Shown: piece after piece, positions 8,756 through 18,485 of the stretch
Layout of the letters: each line of letters starts with the position of its first letter
Position numbering within the stretch: position 1 is the first letter of the stretch
Source of the DNA: UBA4466 sp963925035
Lineage (GTDB): Bacteria > Bacteroidota > Bacteroidia > Flavobacteriales_D > Crocinitomicaceae
NCBI GenBank assembly: GCA_963925035.1
Contig: CAWUSK010000016.1
Location: 21,786 to 85,785 of the forward strand
Direction: 5' to 3'
DNA length: 64,000 nucleotides
Program-made: the position numbers and the translations under genes
The notes under the pieces: model-generated
What the model saw: the letters and a program-made list of their open reading frames with translations, nothing else
What the model was told of the DNA's origin: nothing
The model's database searches: none

Positions 8756-11700
8756 GAGATAAACTTGGTGTTCCATTTTTACTGTAAGTAATTCCATTCA
8801 AAGTTTGCGTTCTGATATGAACATCCGCATGACCTTCTCTAACAACTATTCTTCGTGTGATAATTGCCTTCATGAGTCCATCTTTATCATTCTGCGTAAA
8901 TGATTCTTCCGAAACTCCATCAGGATATTCTTCACCCAGTGAATTCGCTACTCTTGCTTTTTTCATTGGCTTATCCGTAATTTTATTCAACTCACTCATT
9001 GCATCATAATGCTTGTCTTGCTGACCAATATTGTCTGCGGCATTTTTTGCTTGCAATGTTTTATTCACATCTTTGAGCTTATCGTTGTTATCATCACGTT
9101 TTTCAATCTCCTTATTCGATTGAACCTCTACATTTGCATACGAATTATCAATTGCTTGTTTCGCAGATTGTCGCTGTTCCAAATCACCTTTATGTGCCGA
9201 TTGATCCTTAACTTGTGTTTTTTTATCAATCATTTTCATGTATTCCACTTTCTCATCGTGCGCCAATCGGGCTAATCCATCGATGCCAGAATTTACATTT
9301 ACTTCTATATTTATTGCTACTTTGTTAGCAATGTACTTTTCTAACTCTCTGTTGTAATCTCCATTCGTTGCATCCGCCAATTCCTTTGCACTCTTTTTCA
9401 AAACTTCCGTATTGTTTTCTCTTAACTTATTTCCTTCAATAGTGTTTTCAGCAACTTGAACTCGAACAGTATTTAAAGTTTGATCTGAATCCAAATTCCC
9501 ATTGTATGCTGCTCTATTTTTCTCTGTGACGGCTGTTGCTTGCAATACATTGTACTTGTTCATAATGTCTGTGTTTTCTCTATAAACACTTTCTTTTTCA
9601 CCGTAAACCAAAGCAGATTGATTAACAATAACATTCAACGTTTGCTGGTCTGTCTGATTTTCTGCACTTTCAAAATCCATATTCGATCTATCTACATTCT
9701 GAAGTTCTAATTGAGAAGCACGCAATGCATCAATTAAGGCCTGACGGTTTAAATCAGATTCACCCGCGTCTAATCCAACCTTTTGATAAACCATATAGAT
9801 TTCATTGGTTTTATCGTAATTATCTTTTGTCTTAGCAGCTGCCATTGCTGTTTCGCTATCTTTTATTGCATTATACTGATTTTGAATTTTTGTCTTTTTT
9901 ATTAGTTTTCTTTCTGCTTCAGCTTTTGCTAATAACGCCTGTCCATCAATAATTGAATTATCAAATGGATCTCCTAAATCTTCCAATTTTCCAGAATCTA
10001 CGACAATTGGATGAAGAAGACTTTCTATTTCAGAAAGCTTTTTCTTTGGGTAAGGATCTTCATTTCTAACATTTTTAGCGCGACTAAAATACTCTTTCGA
10101 TTTTTCATAATCTGCCAAACTAAAAAACTTATCGCCAGCATCAATAATCTTCTGATATTCTACTTGCCGTTCAACCAATCCTTTTTCTCTTTCAAGTCTT
10201 TCACATTCTTTAATTTGCGTTTCGACATAAGAATTCGTTATTAAATTTTGAGCTTCTAAATAGGCTGTTTTAGCATTCAGATAATCTGCATTTGCAAATT
10301 TGGCATCAGCTATTTTCACGAGTACATTGAATTGATTCAATAATTCAACATTATCAGCTTTTGCGTTTGCAATATCATCCAAAATTTGTTGAACCTCTTT
10401 GATTTTATTCGTTGCAGCAACATCATTTGGCTTTACAGACAATGCATTTTGGAACTGCGACAAGGCCATTACATATTCTTTTTTGGAAAATTCAGAATTT
10501 CCTTTTGACATGTAGTTGCTATACAATTGGTCTTTTTGATTGCTCGATACTGATTCTGAAATCAATCGATCCATTTCAGTAATTCTTTCAACCGGAAGAC
10601 TTTCACTTGGCTTCTTAGACAATGCACTGGTATAAGCTGACTTTGCCTCTTCATAAGATTTACTCGCTGCTAAATTATTTCCCTTTGTCATTAATGCATT
10701 GTACTCAGCATCAACTTTCTTAAATGATTCAACATAAATAAGCAATTCTTTCGGTCTAGTATCCGTTGGTCTCAATAACAATGCTCTGTTCAACAATTCT
10801 ATTGCTTTCACATATTCCTTGTTATCAATTTTACCTTGAGCTGCAAGCAATATTTTTTCATACTGCTGATCTCCATCAGTTTCAGAAGCTTTTTCTAATC
10901 GAGCTGCTTCATTTGCTTTATCAACAGGCTCTCTTTCTTCTGGCTTAATCGTTAATGCTTTGTTAAATTCCTTAATCGCCTCCAAATATTTCTTCTGAAC
11001 CATTAAATCATCTCCCTTTTTCAAAGCTGCTTGGTATTTTTCATCTATTACTTTTTGAGCATTCGAATTTCCAATTAACGCTTTCAAATCAGCAATTTTA
11101 GTCTTAGGAAATGCTTCATTAGGTTTTAATAACAATGCCTGCTCATACAACTTAATTGCCCCTGAATAATCGACAGAACCCTCCTTATTAAGAGCTTCAG
11201 TAATGAGGTCCGTGTACTTTTCGTCTAAAATTTTCTTGTCATTTTGTGCAACCACTGCAGCTTTTAATTCCGCAATTTTAGCTGTTACACCTGCATCTCC
11301 TTTTATTACTAATGCTTGTTCTAAATTTGAAATTGCATTTTCATATTCTTTTTTATCAGCCAGTACGTAACCTTCTATTTTAAATTTTTCAAAGTTCGCT
11401 TCCTTTTCCGCATTGCCCTGCATTACTGATAATTTTGCGTTTATTGCAGCAATTTGAGATTTTGCTTCTGCATTTGTCGCATCAATTGCGACAACTTCCT
11501 GATACTTACCAAGTGCAGGTTCCAATTTGTTTTGATTAAACAATGATTTCCCTTCTGCTAATAATCCCTTAATTTTTGCTAGAGTTCCTATTTTACTGTC
11601 AATTTCAGCAATTTTCTGAACTGGATAAACTTCAGATGAAATAATAGAAAGGGCTTCTTGGTATTTTACTTTTGCCTCAGGCCATTTACTCTGTTCGAAC

Positions 11701-14249
11701 AAATTATCAGCAGCGGCAACTGCCATTCTATACTTTTCAGTTTTCTGAGCATCAGCATCTTTTTCAGCAATTAACTTGTCTATTTCTGCAATTTTTTCTT
11801 TTGGATAAGCCTGAGTGCCATCAATCGCGATTGACTCATTGTATTTCACTTTAGCTTCTAACAAAGTTCCAGAACCAAACAATTGATCTCCTGACTGGAT
11901 AGCAGTTTCGTATTTTGCTTTTCGTTCAGCCTCAGCAGCTGCGTTACCCATTAACTTATCAATTTCCACAATTCGAGTGTTTGGGTATGCCTGTGTCGCG
12001 TCAATACCAATAGCCTCTTGGTACTTCGCTTTTGAAGCTTCATATTTCTTTTTTGTAAACAAATCGTCAGCAACTAAAATGGTCTTATCATAATTTGCTT
12101 TTTCATCTGCCAATGCCTTTGCATCCAATTGGATTTTTTCGATTTCCGCAATTTTTTGAGCCGGTAAAGGTTGAGAAGCGTCCAAAGCAATTGCCTCTTT
12201 ATATTTCGCTTTTGCTTTATCCCAGTCAGACTCGCTAAATAACTTATTAGCCGCAGTTAAAATATCTTCGTATTTCTTTTTCAACTTAGCTTCTTCTGCT
12301 GCTCCGGCAAGTATACCGTCAATTTCCGAAATTTTACCTATGGGATATGTCTGCGCATTATCAATCACTAATGCTTCGCGGTATTTTGCTTTTGCCTCGT
12401 CCCAATTTGCTGTGTTGAACAAATTATCAGCGGCTAGAACGGCAGCGTCATAACTTGCCTTTTTCTGCTCTTTGGCATTTGCTTCGGCTTTTAACTTTTC
12501 AAGTTCTGTAATTTTTTGAGCAGGATAAGGCAATGAGTTATCGATAGCTATTGCCTCCTTATATTTTGCAATCGATTCATCCCATTTTGAAGATTTAAAC
12601 AACTCATCTCCTGATTTAATTGCTTCATCATATTTTTCTTTCTTCTCGCCTGCGGAAGCTAAATCTGCCATTATTTTCTTAATCGCTTCAATTTCACCAA
12701 CGATTTCTGGAGTAGGTTTTATTTGAATTGCTTGTTCATACTTTGAAATTGCATCTTCATATTTTTTCGCAGTATTTGCAGCATCTCCCTCCTTTACTAA
12801 TTTGGTGTAATTCTCCTCCTGAAGTGCAAGGTTTTTGGCATCTTCTATTTTTTGGGCAATAATTGCCATTTTTTGTTTTGCTTCAACATTTTCAGCATCT
12901 AATGCCAATGCTGCGTTGAATTTACCTTTTGCGTCATCCCATTTAGATGCAACCATAAAAGCTCCACCTTCACCCAGCAGTTTTGTGATTTGCTCTTCCT
13001 TCGCTTTAGCTTCCAATTGTTCGTTCAACTTTGCATCAATAATTTCAATGCGTCCTTTCGCATATGTTGACGCAGCTTCAATCGTTAAGGCTTCTTTGTA
13101 TTTAGCTTTTGCTTCGACAAGCCTATCTTCATTAAAAAGCGCATCTCCAGCAGCAATTGCATGATCATACTTTTGTTTCACTGCTTCTTTTTCCGCTTGA
13201 GCTGCAAGTTTCCCATCTAATTCAGCCAATTTATCCTTAGGATATTTTTCAGATGGTTTCAATTTAGACGCCTCAATGTATTTATCACGTGCTGCACGAA
13301 CACTGTTTTGTTTAAAAAAACCATCCGCTGATTTTATCGCAGCATCATATTTTGCTTGATTTTCAGCTTCTTTCTTTTGATCTTCTATCTGTTTTGTAAG
13401 TATCGCAATTTGATCTTTTGGATATTGAGCATCCTTTTCCGCAACAGCAGCTTGATATTTAGAAACGGCCTCTATTAATTTGCCTTGACCTTTTAAATTG
13501 TCCGCGGCAGTAATCAGATTATTATATTTTTCATCTTTTTGAGCTTCAGCAAGGGCTTTTGCATTATTCGCCTGAATCAAAGCATCCAATTCTACAACTC
13601 GGTCCGCAGGGTATTTTTCTGCAGGCTTATATTTTAAAGCTTCCTCATATTTTGCTAAAGCTCCTTCATACGTTTTTGAAATGTAAAGCTCATCTGCTTT
13701 GGTAATTGCCGCTTGGTATTTAATTTCTGCTTCTGCCTTATCCTTGTCCGCTTTCTCCAATAAATCAAGGATTTTCTTACTTATTTTCGCGCTTTCAACA
13801 GAATTTAATCGCACGGTACCGCCATTCGTATTCCAATCAAAAGTAGCAACAGACTCATTACTTAAAAATGAGAAGTCCACGTCATCTCTATCTTGAAAGA
13901 TACTCATACTCAAATCCTCCAAAGGTCTAAATGTTGCACCTGCAGGGACATCTTCCTCATTTAAACTTGTTAAGTTGAATTGAACGAATTTTGAAACGAA
14001 ACCTGGTTTACTAAAAACAACTTTAAAAGGTGATCTATAATTCACAGCGCTGCTCAGGGAGTATTTCCCATTGGAAGCCGTTGTTCCAGATGCTACTGTG
14101 CTTCCACCTTGGACAATAGCAACATTCACTCCCCCTTCTCGTTTGTTGATGCCAAGATTATCAATCTGACCTTTAAACTCGAAAATAAGGTTCTGAGACC
14201 AAGTCAAAGACGCAGAAAACACTAATAAAATAAGGACAATATTTCTCAT
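8706..14249 (-). CDS. giant exported repeat protein (about 1847 residues)
   Basis: A signal peptide (MRNIVLILLVFSASLTWSQ) is followed by a carboxypeptidase-regulatory-like beta domain (about residues 25-105). Next come about 21 tandem 59-residue repeats (about residues 177-1412), each reading roughly KYDxAIxxADxLFxxxxWxEAKxKYxEAxxI and YPxxKIxEIDxL. The repeats are predicted alpha-helical and TPR- or coiled-coil-like. A charged, Gln/Asn-rich helical region of about 380 residues follows, and then a short compact tail with IITRRIVVREGHADV. The start at 14249 is chosen because the 25 residues upstream do not fit a signal peptide. apbE overlaps the 3' end by 50 bases. It is probably a periplasmic or surface scaffold, but the function is unknown and no enzyme motif is visible. 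Confidence 0.85.
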   Translation of the reverse strand: MRNIVLILLVFSASLTWSQNLIFEFKGQIDNLGINKREGGVNVAIVQGGSTVASGTTASNGKYSLSSAVNYRSPFKVVFSKPGFVSKFVQFNLTSLNEEDVPAGATFRPLEDLSMSIFQDRDDVDFSFLSNESVATFDWNTNGGTVRLNSVESAKISKKILDLLEKADKDKAEAEIKYQAAITKADELYISKTYEGALAKYEEALKYKPAEKYPADRVVELDALIQANNAKALAEAQKDEKYNNLITAADNLKGQGKLIEAVSKYQAAVAEKDAQYPKDQIAILTKQIEDQKKEAENQAKYDAAIKSADGFFKQNSVRAARDKYIEASKLKPSEKYPKDKLAELDGKLAAQAEKEAVKQKYDHAIAAGDALFNEDRLVEAKAKYKEALTIEAASTYAKGRIEIIDAKLNEQLEAKAKEEQITKLLGEGGAFMVASKWDDAKGKFNAALALDAENVEAKQKMAIIAQKIEDAKNLALQEENYTKLVKEGDAANTAKKYEDAISKYEQAIQIKPTPEIVGEIEAIKKIMADLASAGEKKEKYDEAIKSGDELFKSSKWDESIAKYKEAIAIDNSLPYPAQKITELEKLKAEANAKEQKKASYDAAVLAADNLFNTANWDEAKAKYREALVIDNAQTYPIGKISEIDGILAGAAEEAKLKKKYEDILTAANKLFSESDWDKAKAKYKEAIALDASQPLPAQKIAEIEKIQLDAKALADEKANYDKTILVADDLFTKKKYEASKAKYQEAIGIDATQAYPNTRIVEIDKLMGNAAAEAERKAKYETAIQSGDQLFGSGTLLEAKVKYNESIAIDGTQAYPKEKIAEIDKLIAEKDADAQKTEKYRMAVAAADNLFEQSKWPEAKVKYQEALSIISSEVYPVQKIAEIDSKIGTLAKIKGLLAEGKSLFNQNKLEPALGKYQEVVAIDATNAEAKSQIAAINAKLSVMQGNAEKEANFEKFKIEGYVLADKKEYENAISNLEQALVIKGDAGVTAKIAELKAAVVAQNDKKILDEKYTDLITEALNKEGSVDYSGAIKLYEQALLLKPNEAFPKTKIADLKALIGNSNAQKVIDEKYQAALKKGDDLMVQKKYLEAIKEFNKALTIKPEEREPVDKANEAARLEKASETDGDQQYEKILLAAQGKIDNKEYVKAIELLNRALLLRPTDTRPKELLIYVESFKKVDAEYNALMTKGNNLAASKSYEEAKSAYTSALSKKPSESLPVERITEMDRLISESVSSNQKDQLYSNYMSKGNSEFSKKEYVMALSQFQNALSVKPNDVAATNKIKEVQQILDDIANAKADNVELLNQFNVLVKIADAKFANADYLNAKTAYLEAQNLITNSYVETQIKECERLEREKGLVERQVEYQKIIDAGDKFFSLADYEKSKEYFSRAKNVRNEDPYPKKKLSEIESLLHPIVVDSGKLEDLGDPFDNSIIDGQALLAKAEAERKLIKKTKIQNQYNAIKDSETAMAAAKTKDNYDKTNEIYMVYQKVGLDAGESDLNRQALIDALRASQLELQNVDRSNMDFESAENQTDQQTLNVIVNQSALVYGEKESVYRENTDIMNKYNVLQATAVTEKNRAAYNGNLDSDQTLNTVRVQVAENTIEGNKLRENNTEVLKKSAKELADATNGDYNRELEKYIANKVAINIEVNVNSGIDGLARLAHDEKVEYMKMIDKKTQVKDQSAHKGDLEQRQSAKQAIDNSYANVEVQSNKEIEKRDDNNDKLKDVNKTLQAKNAADNIGQQDKHYDAMSELNKITDKPMKKARVANSLGEEYPDGVSEESFTQNDKDGLMKAIITRRIVVREGHADVHIRTQTLNGITYSKNGTPSLSHVWSSETQDPSLKRNY
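10010..13721 (-). repeat. about 21 tandem copies of a 59-residue (about 177-bp) coding repeat
   Basis: Within the giant protein, repeat starts are marked by KYDAAIKSAD, SYDAAVLAADNLF, NYDKTILVADDLF, KYETAIQSGDQLF and similar blocks. Each is followed by an EAKAKYxEAI segment, then a YPxxKIAEID segment. The central copies (around 11,600-12,650) are the most alike; the outer copies are more diverged. Repeat borders are approximate. Confidence 0.85.
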
Positions 14250-14363
14250 ACCGTATGATTTAAACGAAATCCTGTACAACTGGTTACGGAATTGGTTTAA
14301 ATTTGGACTAATTAATTTATACAAATATGGTTAAAATAGTTCACAATCATAAGCAAAATAAGC

Positions 14364-15521
14364 ATGATACCTAACGAAAAAATTAGTTACTGGGAACAAA
14401 AGTCATTTTTCAACGATGTCGATTATATCATAATCGGTGCTGGAATTGTTGGATATAGCACCGCAATTTCCTTAAAACGTCTTTCTCAAGAGGCAAAAAT
14501 ATTAATTCTAGAACGTGGAAATCTACCTTCTGGTGCAAGTTCAAAAAATGCAGGTTTCGCTTGTTTTGGAAGCGCTACTGAATTATACACCGACCTTCAA
14601 AACGGCTCAGAAGAAGAGATTTGGAACACTGTAAAAAAAAGATGGAATGGACTTCAAAATTTAAGAAGTCTAATAGGAGATGAAAATTTAAAATTAGAAA
14701 CACATGGTTCTTGGGACTTAATCACACAGAAAGAAAGTGAATTATTTAACGCAACGGCAAAATTACTTCCTCATTTTAACCAAAAGTTAAAAGAAATTAC
14801 TGGAGAGGACAATGTTTACTGCATTGATACGACAATCGGGAATAAATTTGAATTTGAATCTATCGAAACTAGTATCTATAATCGCTTAGAGGGCCAAATT
14901 GATACAGCAGAAATGAACAATTCATTTTATAAACAGGTAATTAAGGAAGGGATTAATGTAATATTTGGAACCGAAGTAACTGCAATTCAATCCACTACAG
15001 ACTGCGCTACTGTAACAACTCATTTTGGAGAGATTACATCAAAATCAGTTGCTATTTGCACAAATGGATTTGCTACACAATTTATTGAAGACGAAGAAAT
15101 TTTGCCAGCTCGCGCACAAGTAATAATTACAAAACCGATTCCCAACTTAAAAATAGAGGGAACCTTCCATTACGATGCTGGATATTACTACTTTAGAAAC
15201 ATAGACAATCGAATTTTATTTGGAGGCGGACGAAACATTGACTTAACTGGAGAAACAACAACTGAGATAAGCACTTCTCCTGAAATAATAAACCACTTAA
15301 AATCACTTTTAAAATCAGTAATACTCCCAACTACTAATTTTGAAATAGACCACCAGTGGGCAGGAATCATGGGAGTTGGTTCATCAAAGAAACCCATTGT
15401 TAAAAAATGTACACATTCGATATTTTGTGGTGTACGTCTTGGTGGAATGGGCATCGCAATCGGATCTTTAGTTGGAAAGGAACTTGCAGAATTAATAATT
15501 GACGACAACAAATCGGAATAA
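14364..15521 (+). CDS. FAD-dependent amino acid/amine oxidoreductase (DAO family)
   Basis: The 385-residue protein carries an N-terminal FAD-binding Rossmann motif, YIIIGAGIVGYSTAISLK (GxGxxG), and ERGNLPSGASSKNAGFAC, the usual DAO-family block after the second beta strand. The C-terminal GVRLGGMGIAIGSLVGKELAEL closes the FAD site. The family includes glycine oxidase, sarcosine oxidase, D-amino-acid dehydrogenase and related enzymes. It is probably cytoplasmic, since no signal peptide is seen. The gcvT gene follows after 37 bases on the same strand, so a role in one-carbon or glycine metabolism is a reasonable inference. It is divergent from the giant repeat gene, with a 114-base shared promoter region. 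Confidence 0.87.
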   Translation: MIPNEKISYWEQKSFFNDVDYIIIGAGIVGYSTAISLKRLSQEAKILILERGNLPSGASSKNAGFACFGSATELYTDLQNGSEEEIWNTVKKRWNGLQNLRSLIGDENLKLETHGSWDLITQKESELFNATAKLLPHFNQKLKEITGEDNVYCIDTTIGNKFEFESIETSIYNRLEGQIDTAEMNNSFYKQVIKEGINVIFGTEVTAIQSTTDCATVTTHFGEITSKSVAICTNGFATQFIEDEEILPARAQVIITKPIPNLKIEGTFHYDAGYYYFRNIDNRILFGGGRNIDLTGETTTEISTSPEIINHLKSLLKSVILPTTNFEIDHQWAGIMGVGSSKKPIVKKCTHSIFCGVRLGGMGIAIGSLVGKELAELIIDDNKSE

Positions 15522-15558
15522 TATCGCATTAATACTAAATTTGAAAAAAATACAATAG

Positions 15559-16644
15559 ATGAAAAGACTTACGCTAAATGATGAACATATCTCAATGGGT
15601 GGGAAAATGGTCCCCTTCACTGGATTTGATATGCCTGTGCAATTTGAAGGTGTCAACGCTGAACATGAAACTGTTAGAAATGCTGTTGGTATTTTTGACG
15701 TGTCGCACATGGGGGAATTTTTAATCTCTGGAGCTACAGCGATCGATTTAATTCAAAAAATATCAACAAATGATGCTTCAACGTTGACTATTGGTCGTGC
15801 TCAATACTCTTGCATGCCAAATGGTAAAGGTGGAATTATTGATGATTTGATCATCTACAAGATTAAGGAAGAACAATATTTATTGGTTGTTAATGCATCG
15901 AATATTGAAAAAGACTGGAATTGGATTTCATCTCATAATTCAATGGGAGCAGAAATGAAAAACTTGTCAGATGACTACTCCTTACTTGCAATACAGGGAC
16001 CAAAGGCCTTAGAAGCAATGCAATCTTTATCAAGTATTGATTTATCTGCAATAAAGTATTATCATTTTGAAGTTGCTGACTTTGCCGGAATTGAACATAC
16101 AATTATTTCAGCAACAGGCTATACGGGTTCAGGTGGATTTGAGATCTACTGCAAGAATAGTGAAGTAAAAGAAGTTTACGCTAAAGTGCTAGAAGCTGGA
16201 GCTTCTTTCGGGATTAAACCAATTGGTTTGGCAGCAAGAGACACTCTTCGTTTAGAAATGGGATTTTGTCTTTACGGAAATGATATCGACGATACAACTT
16301 CACCATTAGAAGCCGGTTTAGGATGGGTAACGAAATTGGCAAAAGATGATTTTATTGATAAGGATTTCTTAGCTAAACAAAAAGAAGAAGGAGTAAAACG
16401 CAAGTTAATTGCTTTCGAAATGGTTGACAGAGGTATTCCTCGTCACGATTACGAGATTCACGATGTCTCTGGAAATAAAATCGGTCACGTTACTTCTGGA
16501 ACAATGTCACCAAGTATGAAAATTGCAATTGGTCTTGGATATGTAACAATTGAAAACGCAGCGTTGGATAGTGAAATATTCATTTCAATCCGCGATAAAG
16601 GAGTAAAAGCACAAGTTGTTAAGTTACCGTTTTACAAAAAATAA
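15559..16644 (+). CDS. gcvT: glycine cleavage system T protein (aminomethyltransferase)
   Basis: The 361-residue enzyme takes the aminomethyl group from the lipoyl arm of GcvH and gives methylene-tetrahydrofolate plus ammonia. Typical blocks are MVPFTGFDMPVQFEG, RNAVGIFDVSHMGEF, GRAQYSCMPNGKGGIIDDL, SATGYTGSGGFEIYC and AARDTLRLEMGFCLYGNDID. The catalytic Asp lies in DVSHMGE or nearby, as in the family. The length matches GcvT. A canonical terminator follows. The other glycine cleavage genes (gcvH, gcvP) are not in this window. Confidence 0.96.
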   Translation: MKRLTLNDEHISMGGKMVPFTGFDMPVQFEGVNAEHETVRNAVGIFDVSHMGEFLISGATAIDLIQKISTNDASTLTIGRAQYSCMPNGKGGIIDDLIIYKIKEEQYLLVVNASNIEKDWNWISSHNSMGAEMKNLSDDYSLLAIQGPKALEAMQSLSSIDLSAIKYYHFEVADFAGIEHTIISATGYTGSGGFEIYCKNSEVKEVYAKVLEAGASFGIKPIGLAARDTLRLEMGFCLYGNDIDDTTSPLEAGLGWVTKLAKDDFIDKDFLAKQKEEGVKRKLIAFEMVDRGIPRHDYEIHDVSGNKIGHVTSGTMSPSMKIAIGLGYVTIENAALDSEIFISIRDKGVKAQVVKLPFYKK

Positions 16645-16664
16645 TTAATTCTCACAGAATTATT

Positions 16665-16698
16665 AAAGCCGTTTGTCAATGTACAGGCGGCTTTTTTA
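16665..16698 (+). terminator. terminator after gcvT
   Basis: AAAGCCG and CGGCTTT pair across a 16-base spacer in which TGT and ACA can also pair, followed by a T run. It sits 20 bases after the gcvT stop, and may also end transcripts entering from the minus strand. Confidence 0.75.
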
Positions 16699-17136
16699 TT
16701 TCTCCATTACTATATCCCAATCTGCTCTATCCCCTTACAATAACTCGGACGATAAAGGAACATTGACATTTTTTTCGTTGATGCTGACATAACAAAATCT
16801 ACAATTTCAAGATTTCTAATCCCATACAAGCGAGCCATTAAAGACCATAGAAGTGGAATTATTCGAATTATAATAAACCGAAATGCTGCCAAAATTAGAT
16901 AGTGCCAAATGGTTTACAATTAATGGCAATGTATCTTATAAATTAGTATGCGGAGGCAATTCAACCAATTTACCACCTTCAAAATCGTGTGCGAGGTAAT
17001 CCACTTTTAGTAACACCAATGTTTTAGAAACGTTTTCTTACTCCTGTTCACCATCCTTCTTACAAGCTTAAAACACGAATACTCCAAAACCCAAAAAAAA
17101 ACCGATAAAATTTAATCCTGATAGTTTTTGACTCAT
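16696..17136 (-). pseudogene. decayed small lipoprotein gene
   Basis: One minus-strand frame of 147 codons reads as a plausible lipoprotein but has five premature stops before its last codon. It begins MSQKLSGLNFIGFFLGFGVFVF, then a stop where a lipobox residue is expected, then ACKKDGEQE, a stop, VDYLAHDFEGGKLVELP and PHTNL, a stop, and later SNFGSISVYYNSNNS, SLVWD and ADWDIVMEK. The frame never shifts; only stops interrupt it. Its ATG overlaps the TGA of the upstream transporter gene as ATGA, the hallmark of translational coupling. This is a unitary pseudogene by inference. It covers the otherwise gene-free gap. Confidence 0.7.
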
Positions 17137-18482
17137 GGCGCGCTATTTAATTCGATTGATGGCTTATTCTTTGGCACTAAAAACAGTAGAATTAATCCGA
17201 TAATAAAAAATGCAGCGATAGAAATCACTGAATAACGAATTGATCCTAAAGTCGCTTCTAAGAATCCAAAAGTAAACGTTCCAACTACAATTCCTATTTT
17301 TTCCGTTACGTCATAAAATGAGAAGTAACTTGCATGATCTTCTGTTTCCGGTAATAATTTTGAATACGTTGAACGCGCTAAAGCCTGAACTCCCCCCATC
17401 ACCAATCCTACAAATGACGCTAAAATATAGAATTGAGTCGGTGACTGCACAATGTAAGCTGCAATACATACGAAAATCCATATAAACACGGAAATTGACA
17501 GAGTATTGATATTTCCAATCTTCTCAGAAACACGCGACATTAATAACGCTCCAGCGGCACCTAAAATTTGAATTAACAAGATAGCTATAATTAATCCTGT
17601 ATCGTCTGCTCCTTCTGGCCAAGAAATTTCTTTTTTGGCAAAAATAACGGCCATCAACATTACAGTTTGAACGCCAGTATTGAAAAAGAAAAATGCGTAT
17701 AAGTAACGACGTAATTGCTTGATTTTCTTAAACTCCTTAAATACTTTTCTTAACTCCTTAAATCCTTTCCAAATAACACCAGATTCTTTCTTTTTTTTAT
17801 AGACGTTATTAGGAAGTACCCGATAAGTAATCTGACTGAAACCTATCCACCATACACCAACTAAAATAAAGCTTAGTGAAGTATATGATTTATCAATAAA
17901 CATGATCATTAAAAGGCAAAGCACTAACAAAATCATACTTCCGAAATAGCCCATAGAAAATCCTCTTGCCGATATTCTATCGTGATCTTTTGGCTCTGCT
18001 ATTTCTGGTAAATAGGCGTTATAAAATACCAGACTATTCCAAAACCCAATACTGGCAAGGAAAACGGAAAGCATTCCTAACTCCAATTGCGCTGGACTAA
18101 ACCAATACAATGAAATACATGCCAGCGCTCCTAGATAACAGAAAAACTGCATGAATCGCTTCTTATTTCCAGAAAAATCCGCAACACCCGAAAGCATAGG
18201 TGATAAAATTGAGACCAATAGAAAAGACGCTGAAAGGACGTAAGAAATAAGAACTGACGATGACATTTGAAAACCGAAAAAATCCACCGTTACTTGAACT
18301 CCTTCTGGAACAGAGGTGAAAGTTGTTCCATTTACTTTATTATAATTATCTAAAAAATAGGATGTTGTAACATTGTCGTAAAAAATCGGGAAAATAGCAG
18401 AAGAAATTACTAGGTTATAGACAGAATTTGCCCAATCATAGAACACCCAACCTTTTATTATTTTCTTGTTTCCTTTTTCCAT
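17133..18482 (-). CDS. MFS transporter of the UMF1 (Atg22-like) family
   Basis: The 449-residue inner-membrane protein has about 12 hydrophobic segments. The opening IIKGWVFYDWANSVYNLVI is the YDWANSxYN motif of the UMF1/Atg22 family; GVADFSGNKKRFMQFFCYLGA is the loop 2-3 MFS signature. Related fungal proteins efflux amino acids from the vacuole, so small-molecule efflux is possible but unproven. The gene starts three bases after the stop of the saccharopine-dehydrogenase-like gene and ends in an ATGA overlap with the decayed lipoprotein gene. Confidence 0.9.
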   Translation of the reverse strand: MEKGNKKIIKGWVFYDWANSVYNLVISSAIFPIFYDNVTTSYFLDNYNKVNGTTFTSVPEGVQVTVDFFGFQMSSSVLISYVLSASFLLVSILSPMLSGVADFSGNKKRFMQFFCYLGALACISLYWFSPAQLELGMLSVFLASIGFWNSLVFYNAYLPEIAEPKDHDRISARGFSMGYFGSMILLVLCLLMIMFIDKSYTSLSFILVGVWWIGFSQITYRVLPNNVYKKKKESGVIWKGFKELRKVFKEFKKIKQLRRYLYAFFFFNTGVQTVMLMAVIFAKKEISWPEGADDTGLIIAILLIQILGAAGALLMSRVSEKIGNINTLSISVFIWIFVCIAAYIVQSPTQFYILASFVGLVMGGVQALARSTYSKLLPETEDHASYFSFYDVTEKIGIVVGTFTFGFLEATLGSIRYSVISIAAFFIIGLILLFLVPKNKPSIELNSAP

Positions 18483-18485
18483 AAG

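Noticed and set aside
10010..13721. Classical TPR array in the giant protein
   Set aside because: The period is 59 residues rather than 34, so TPR is at most a distant likeness.
16710..16892. 60-codon minus-strand reading frame in the gap after gcvT
   Set aside because: It opens at TTG and lies in another frame than the lipoprotein relic, whose in-frame blocks and ATGA start are better supported.
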